Made by a program: the position numbers and the translations under genes. The notes below the pieces were generated by a model, which saw only the letters and a list, made by a program, of their open reading frames with translations, searched no databases and was not told the DNA's origin. From assembly GCF_024584435.1 (NCBI RefSeq), contig NZ_CP102197.1:2325596-2389595 (forward strand): a DNA stretch of 64,000 nucleotides, in the 5' to 3' direction. Source of the DNA: Schaalia odontolytica (lineage in GTDB: Bacteria > Actinomycetota > Actinomycetes > Actinomycetales > Actinomycetaceae). This document shows, piece by piece, positions 59,126-64,000 of the stretch. How positions within the stretch are numbered: position 1 is the stretch's first letter; each line of letters opens with the position of its first letter.

Positions 59126-61579
59126 ATGACTAAGTCTCTCATCATCGACCCCTCCGAGGTGCGTCGCCCGGGGCACGTGAAGTTCCCCGACATCCCGGTC
59201 AACCAGTACCGCTTCGACCGCGACACCGAGATCGCCCGCTACGGCAAGGACGGGTTGGTCCAGATGCTCCACGACATGATCGTCGTGCGCACCTTCGAGT
59301 CGATGCTCGACTCCATCAAGAAGACCGGCGCCTGGGAGGGCGTTGAGTACAACCATCGCGGCCCCGCCCACCTGGGCATCGGCCAGGAGAGCGCCTACGT
59401 CGGCCAGAGCTTCGTGCTCAGCCCACAGGACTTCATCTTCGGCTCCCACCGCTCTCACGGTGAGATCCTCGCCAAGTGCTACTCGGCCATGCACCAGATG
59501 GACGATGGTCAGCTTGAGGACATCATGAAGGGCTTCCTGGGCGGTGAGACCCTGTCCTACGCGGAGAAGATCGGCTACTCGGACACGAAGGACCTGACGG
59601 AGAACTTCATCCTCTTCGGCGCGCTCGCTGAGATCTTCGCCCGCAAGTCGGGCTTCAACCGCGGCCTTGGCGGATCGATGCACACCTTCTTCCTGCCGTT
59701 CGGCTCCTACCCGAACAACGCGATCGTGGGCGGAAGCGCCCCCATCGCCAACGGTGCCGCGCTCTTCAAGCGCATCAACCGCAAGCCCGGCATCGTCATC
59801 TCCAACGTCGGTGACGCCGCGCTGGCGTGCGGCCCCGTGTGGGAGGCCCTCAACTTCGCCTCGATGGATCAGTTCCGCTCCCTGTGGCGCGAGGAGGACG
59901 GCGGCAACCCGCCGATCCTATTCAACTTCTTCAACAACTTCTACGGCATGGGCGGCCAGACCTTCGGCGAGACCATGGGCTACGAGATCCTCGCTCGCGT
60001 AGGTGCGGCCCTGAACCCCGAGGCCATGCACGCCGAGCGCGTTGACGGACTCAACCCGCTCGCCGTCGCGGACGCGACCACTCGCAAGAAGAAGATCCTG
60101 GAGGAGGGCCGCGGCCCCGTCCTCATGGACACCATCACCTACCGCTTCTCCGGCCACTCCCCGTCGGACGCCTCCTCGTACCGCACGAAGGAAGAGGTCG
60201 ACCTGTGGGAGCAGGTGGACTGCATCAAGGAGTACTCCGACCTCCTCATCTCCAACGGCTTGACCACGCGCGACGACATCGACTCCTACACGTCCTCCCT
60301 GACCGACAAGCTGGTCAAGGTCCTCAAGCTCGCCATTGACGACGAGGCCACCCCGCGCGTTGCCGACGGCTACATCGACTCCGTCATGTTCTCCAACGAG
60401 AAGGTCGAGTCCTTCGACGACGCGACACCCGAGATCGACCTGGAGGACAACCCGCGCGTGAAGGCCCTGGCCAAGAAGGTGCGCACCAGCGTTGACGAGA
60501 ACGGGAAGCCCGTCTCGAAGATGCGCATGTACCAGTTCCGTGACGGCCTGTTCGAGGCGATGCTGCACCGCTTCCAGATCGATCCGACGATGGCCGCATG
60601 GGGCGAGGAGAACCGCGACTGGGGTGGCGCGTTCGCCGTCTACCGCGGCCTGACGGAGGCCCTGCCCTACCGTCGCCTCTTCAACTCGCCGATCGCCGAG
60701 GCCTCCATTGTCGGCGCGGGCGTCGGCTACGCGATGGCCGGCGGGCGTGCGGTCGTTGAGCTCATGTACTGCGACTTCCTGGGCCGCGCGGGCGACGAGG
60801 TCTTCAACCAGATGGCCAAGTGGCAGTCGATGAGTGCCGGCCTGCTCAAGATGCCTCTCGTCCTGCGCGTGTCCGTGGGAGCCAAGTACGGCGCTCAGCA
60901 CAGCCAGGACTGGAGCGCGCTCACCGCCCACATCCCCGGCCTCAAGGTCTACTTCCCGACCACGCCCACGGACGCCAAGGGCATGCTGAACCTCGCGCTG
61001 TCGGGCACCGACCCCGTCGTCTTCTTCGAGTCCCAGAAGCTCTACGACAAGGGCGAGGACTTCGAACCCGGCGGCGTCCCGGAGGGCTACTACGAGACCG
61101 AAGAGGGCGAGCCCGCCATCCGCCGCGAGGGCAGCGACATCACGATCGCGGCATACGGCGCCACCGTCTACAAGGCACTCGAGGCGGCGGACGTGCTGGC
61201 CGAGAAGTACGGGCTGAGCGCCGAGGTCATCGACCTGCGCTTCGTCGCCCCGCTGAACTACGACAAGCTCATCGCTTCCGTGAAGAAGACCGGCCGCCTG
61301 CTCCTGACCTCGGATGCGGTCGAGCGCGGATCCTTCCTCAACACGGTGGCAGCGAACGTGCAAACCCTGGCCTTCGACGCGCTCGACGCGCCCATCGCCG
61401 TGGTTGGCTCGCGCAACGGCATCACGCCCGGACCCGAGCTTGAGTCGTTCTTCTTCCCGCAGGTCTCGTGGATCCTCGATGCCATCCACGAGCGCATCCT
61501 GCCGCTGCCCGGACACGTGCCCACCACGAAGCACGCGACCGAGGCTGAGATCGCGCGTCTGAACCGCGCTGGTCTGTAG
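59126..61579 (+). CDS. 2-oxoacid dehydrogenase E1, fused alpha-beta subunits
   Basis: Thiamine-diphosphate-dependent decarboxylase component of 817 residues. It joins an alpha-like part (about 1-430: [41 protein letters not shown]) and a beta-like part (about 465-817: [46 protein letters not shown]). The ThDP motif reads GDA rather than GDG and ends in FNNFYGMGG. The substrate (pyruvate, branched-chain or another 2-oxoacid) cannot be told from sequence. Linkage to a fucose-type sugar locus suggests a product of that pathway. ATG 59126 has GGAAGAG upstream. A cluster of hairpins follows. Confidence 0.88.
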   Translation: MTKSLIIDPSEVRRPGHVKFPDIPVNQYRFDRDTEIARYGKDGLVQMLHDMIVVRTFESMLDSIKKTGAWEGVEYNHRGPAHLGIGQESAYVGQSFVLSPQDFIFGSHRSHGEILAKCYSAMHQMDDGQLEDIMKGFLGGETLSYAEKIGYSDTKDLTENFILFGALAEIFARKSGFNRGLGGSMHTFFLPFGSYPNNAIVGGSAPIANGAALFKRINRKPGIVISNVGDAALACGPVWEALNFASMDQFRSLWREEDGGNPPILFNFFNNFYGMGGQTFGETMGYEILARVGAALNPEAMHAERVDGLNPLAVADATTRKKKILEEGRGPVLMDTITYRFSGHSPSDASSYRTKEEVDLWEQVDCIKEYSDLLISNGLTTRDDIDSYTSSLTDKLVKVLKLAIDDEATPRVADGYIDSVMFSNEKVESFDDATPEIDLEDNPRVKALAKKVRTSVDENGKPVSKMRMYQFRDGLFEAMLHRFQIDPTMAAWGEENRDWGGAFAVYRGLTEALPYRRLFNSPIAEASIVGAGVGYAMAGGRAVVELMYCDFLGRAGDEVFNQMAKWQSMSAGLLKMPLVLRVSVGAKYGAQHSQDWSALTAHIPGLKVYFPTTPTDAKGMLNLALSGTDPVVFFESQKLYDKGEDFEPGGVPEGYYETEEGEPAIRREGSDITIAAYGATVYKALEAADVLAEKYGLSAEVIDLRFVAPLNYDKLIASVKKTGRLLLTSDAVERGSFLNTVAANVQTLAFDALDAPIAVVGSRNGITPGPELESFFFPQVSWILDAIHERILPLPGHVPTTKHATEAEIARLNRAGL

Positions 61580-61585
61580 GGCCTT

Positions 61586-61694
61586 GGGGGCGGGCCGTCC
61601 CCCTTTCCGGCCCGCCCCCGCTCCCGGCTCGCACTCCTGATGCGAGCCCGGCGAGGCCGGGGCAATCTCCTCCTCACCTGTGCCCCGGCCTCGC
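61586..61694. repeat. three consecutive hairpins after the E1 gene
   Basis: Hairpin 1: GGGGGCGGGCCG (61586-61597)/CGGCCCGCCCCC (61608-61619). Hairpin 2: GGCTCGCA (61626-61633)/TGCGAGCC (61641-61648). Hairpin 3: GCGAGGCCGGGGCA (61651-61664)/TGCCCCGGCCTCGC (61681-61694), sharing the stem of the elements at 11298 and 23633. All are perfect. They likely terminate or attenuate before the PHP gene. Confidence 0.7.
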
Positions 61695-61738
61695 CCACAA
61701 TCGTGAGACAACAGCTTTTTTCTCCACCCAACGAAGAG

Positions 61739-63058
61739 ATGGCGGAATCCATGGACATCACCAACGACCCGGCTTCCACCCCGGCCCAGCGCATCGAGGC
61801 GCTGCGCGCGGTGGTCGCGAACGAGCACTTCCCGAGCTGGGTGCCCGAGTCAAATAACCACATTCACACGTGCTTCTCCTTTAGCCCCTACACCCCCACG
61901 CACGCCGCCCTCCTGGCTCGACGCGCGGGACTGAGGGTCGTCGGCTCCGTCGATCACGATTCCATCGGCGCGGCGGCCGAGATGAGCGAGGCGACCCGCA
62001 TTCTGGGCATGGGTTCCGTTACCGGCTTCGAGATCCGCGCTCGCTTCGGCGAGGGCACCGCGCTCGCCCAGCGCAAGCTCAACAACCCCGATTCCGTGGG
62101 CGTCGCCTACATGACCGTCCAGGGCGTGCCCGCTCCGGCACGTGAGAAGGTCGCGCAGTGGCTGGCCCCCAAGCGCGCCGCCCGCCTCGAGCGCACGCTG
62201 GCGATGGCCGAGCGCGCCAACAAGATCCTCACCGACCTGAGCCTGGAGCCCTTCGACCCGCAGGTCGACATGGTAGGCATCTCGCAGTACGCAAACGGCG
62301 GCGGTATCACCGAGCGTCACCTGCTGGCCGCCATGGCCTCGGCCCTCATCCGCGGTTTCGGCCGCGGCCCCGCCCTGGTCCAGGGCCTGGACTCCATGGG
62401 CGTCGAAATCCCCGAGTCCCTCGCGCGCGTCCTGGCCGACTCCGACAACCCGCACCTCATGTACGACCTGCTGGGAGTCCTCAAGGCCAACTACCTGGAC
62501 CGCATCTACATTCAGCCCACCGACGAACTGCCGAGCGCGGCCGAGGTCGTGGCCTTCGCCGACTCCATCGGAGCGATCGCCACCTACGCCTACCTGGGCG
62601 ACGTGTCAGCCTCGCCGACGGGAGATAAGAAGGCCGAGAAATTCGAGGACGACTTCCTCGATGAGCTCTTCGAGTACATGGAGTCCATCGGCCTGCGCGC
62701 CGTCACCTACATGCCCCCGCGCAACACCTCCGAGCAGCTGGAGCGCATCCACGCGCTCGCGGCCGCCCACGGCATGCTCGAGATCTCAGGCGTGGACATC
62801 AACCAGCCCCGACAGCGCTTCACCTGCGAGGAGCTGCGCCGCGAAGAGTTCGCGGACCTCAACGAGGCCACGTGGGCCCTCGTCGCGCACGAGGCCCTGT
62901 CCTGCGTGGATCCCTCCCTGCACCTGCTGGGCCGCACGGGTCGCCTGACCCCCGAGGCGCTCGCCCAGCGCATCAGCCAGTACGCGCCCCTGGGTCGCGC
63001 GATTGCCGACGGCGAGGACGCCGCCGCGGTTGCCGCCCGGGCCACATCGATTAACTGA
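61739..63058 (+). CDS. PHP-domain metal-dependent phosphoesterase-like protein
   Basis: Protein of about 439 residues with a PHP fold. Metal-ligand motifs are NNHIHTC (H41, H43) and VDHDS (D72-H73-D74), and the C-terminal half includes a further segment with GVDIN. PHP proteins hydrolyse phosphoesters; this long form's substrate is unknown. ATG 61739 is the first start after a T-rich stretch. ATG 61751 with a weak GGCGG upstream is an alternative. It lies between the E1 gene and an SDR and is probably part of the same sugar pathway. Confidence 0.7.
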   Translation: MAESMDITNDPASTPAQRIEALRAVVANEHFPSWVPESNNHIHTCFSFSPYTPTHAALLARRAGLRVVGSVDHDSIGAAAEMSEATRILGMGSVTGFEIRARFGEGTALAQRKLNNPDSVGVAYMTVQGVPAPAREKVAQWLAPKRAARLERTLAMAERANKILTDLSLEPFDPQVDMVGISQYANGGGITERHLLAAMASALIRGFGRGPALVQGLDSMGVEIPESLARVLADSDNPHLMYDLLGVLKANYLDRIYIQPTDELPSAAEVVAFADSIGAIATYAYLGDVSASPTGDKKAEKFEDDFLDELFEYMESIGLRAVTYMPPRNTSEQLERIHALAAAHGMLEISGVDINQPRQRFTCEELRREEFADLNEATWALVAHEALSCVDPSLHLLGRTGRLTPEALAQRISQYAPLGRAIADGEDAAAVAARATSIN

Positions 63059-63085
63059 CGATCATCGTCGAGAAAGAGAGACATC

Positions 63086-64000
63086 ATGAGTAACGCCCCC
63101 GAGGTACGCGGCCTCTTCCTGAAGGCCCTCGGCCGCCCGGTCATCGTGGCACCCAGCGACGCCGAGCCGACCGTCACCTTCGACGGCCCGCTCACCGAGG
63201 TGTGCCCCTGTTCCCTGAAGGAGACGGAGCTTCCCGTCGTCGTGCGCGCTGGTGAAGAGACCTTCGAGGTTCGCGCCACCGCCACCGGCGAGCGGGCCAT
63301 CAACGGCCGCGTCGCCCTCGTGACGGGTGGCGCCCAGGGATTCGGCGCGGAGATCGCGCGCGGCCTGGTGGACGCCGGATGCTTCGTGTACGTCGCCGAC
63401 CTGAACGGTGAGGGCGCCGCAGCCAAGGCGGCCGAGCTCGGCGGCGAAGGCGTCGCCCACCCGATCACCGTCAACGTCGCCGACGAGGAGTCCGTCGCAG
63501 CGATGGCCACCGAGATCGAGCGCGTCACCGGCGGCCTCGACCTGGTCGTCTCTAACGCGGGCATCGTGCGGGCCGGCTCCGTCCTCGAACAGGACGCCTC
63601 CGCGTTCCGCCTGTCCACGGACATCAACTACGTGGCCTTCTTCCTGGTCACCAAGCACCTGGGCCAGCTCCTGGCCCGCCAGCACTCGACCGCCCCCGAG
63701 TGGCTGACCGACATCATCCAGATCAACTCCAAGTCCGGCCTGGTCGGCTCGAACAAGAACGCCGCCTACGCGGGTTCGAAGTTCGGCGGTATCGGCCTGG
63801 TCCAGTCCTTCGCCCTCGAGATGGTTGCTCACGGCGTGAAGGTCAACGCGATCTGCCCCGGCAACTTCTACGACGGCCCTCTCTGGTCCGACCCGGACCG
63901 TGGCCTCTTCGTTCAGTACCTGAACTCCGGCAAGGTCCCCGGTGCCAAGACGGTCGCCGACGTCAAGGAGTTCTACGAGGCGAAGGTCCCCATGCGCCGC
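63086..64000 (+). CDS. SDR-family dehydrogenase, 3' end beyond window
   Basis: Short-chain dehydrogenase/reductase with 305 codons visible and no stop before the right edge. An N-terminal extension of about 74 residues without a recognisable domain (it includes CPCS at about 40-43) precedes the Rossmann motif TGGAQGFG (80-87). The catalytic residues are Ser in QINSKSG and Y228-x3-K232 (AYAGSKFG). The NSKSGLVGSNKNAAYAGSK stretch resembles sorbitol-6-phosphate dehydrogenase SrlD and the SDR half of RhaEW-type proteins (aldolase/lactaldehyde dehydrogenase), so a polyol phosphate or lactaldehyde are candidate substrates. ATG 63086 follows AAAGAGAGA. Confidence 0.82.
   Translation, partial: MSNAPEVRGLFLKALGRPVIVAPSDAEPTVTFDGPLTEVCPCSLKETELPVVVRAGEETFEVRATATGERAINGRVALVTGGAQGFGAEIARGLVDAGCFVYVADLNGEGAAAKAAELGGEGVAHPITVNVADEESVAAMATEIERVTGGLDLVVSNAGIVRAGSVLEQDASAFRLSTDINYVAFFLVTKHLGQLLARQHSTAPEWLTDIIQINSKSGLVGSNKNAAYAGSKFGGIGLVQSFALEMVAHGVKVNAICPGNFYDGPLWSDPDRGLFVQYLNSGKVPGAKTVADVKEFYEAKVPMRR

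Overview
The window looks like a chromosomal segment of a host-associated, high-GC actinobacterium, most likely an Actinomycetaceae member (Schaalia/Actinomyces type). This rests on the GC-rich codon use, frequent GTG/TTG starts, the acidic N-terminal extension of NusG, the long C-terminal tail of NuoJ, several genes whose -10 box sits only 6-7 nt before the start codon (leaderless mRNAs), and the pairing of sialic-acid and fucose-type catabolic loci. Species assignment is inference. No CRISPR array, transposase, integrase or rRNA gene was seen.

Layout. 1-11287: the 3' part of a nuo operon (nuoG partial, H, I, J, K, L, M, N), translationally coupled to a trans-polyprenyl diphosphate synthase that probably makes the menaquinone side chain. 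11472-14545: FprA-type ferredoxin/NADP reductase, HtpX-like membrane protease, YajQ-family protein. 14645-15221: tRNA-Tyr, tRNA-Thr, tRNA-Met and rpmG. 15309-26668: a sialic-acid locus (sialidase-like protein without signal peptide, FadR/GntR regulator, SBP_bac_5-type ABC importer with a fused permease-ATPase, NanA-, NanK- and NanE-type enzymes, MFS transporter). It lies between rpmG and murB, where housekeeping synteny would be expected. 26679-32017: murB; a repeat-rich, gene-poor stretch with the 3' remnant of a HEAT-repeat (AlkD-like) gene; and a minus-strand operon of aspartate aminotransferase, monoacylglycerol lipase-like hydrolase and adenosine deaminase-like protein. 32198-34841: tRNA-Trp, secE, nusG, rplK, rplA. 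35037-41441: a five-gene ECF-type importer plus two ABC half-transporters, placed between rplA and rplJ. 41574-42721: rplJ leader with an intrinsic terminator, rplJ, rplL. 42722-46465: structured non-coding DNA, TipA-like MerR regulator, tRNA-Asn, a glycerophosphodiester phosphodiesterase-like protein, and an alkyltransferase-like protein.

46654 to the end is a sugar locus centred on L-fucose isomerase: RbsA/C/B-type ABC importer, FucI, FGGY kinase, LacI regulator, FucU/RbsD mutarotase and DeoR regulator. These are followed by a three-gene 2-oxoacid dehydrogenase set (E2, E3, fused alpha/beta E1), a PHP-domain protein, and an SDR dehydrogenase that runs off the end of the window. No aldolase is visible, so how the phosphorylated sugar is cleaved and why a dedicated dehydrogenase complex sits here are the most open questions. 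CTTTCGTT-type inverted repeats occur both at the transporter promoter and at the deoR promoter, which suggests one DeoR regulon over the locus.

Functions were assigned by reading motifs and recalling family signatures. No database search was run.
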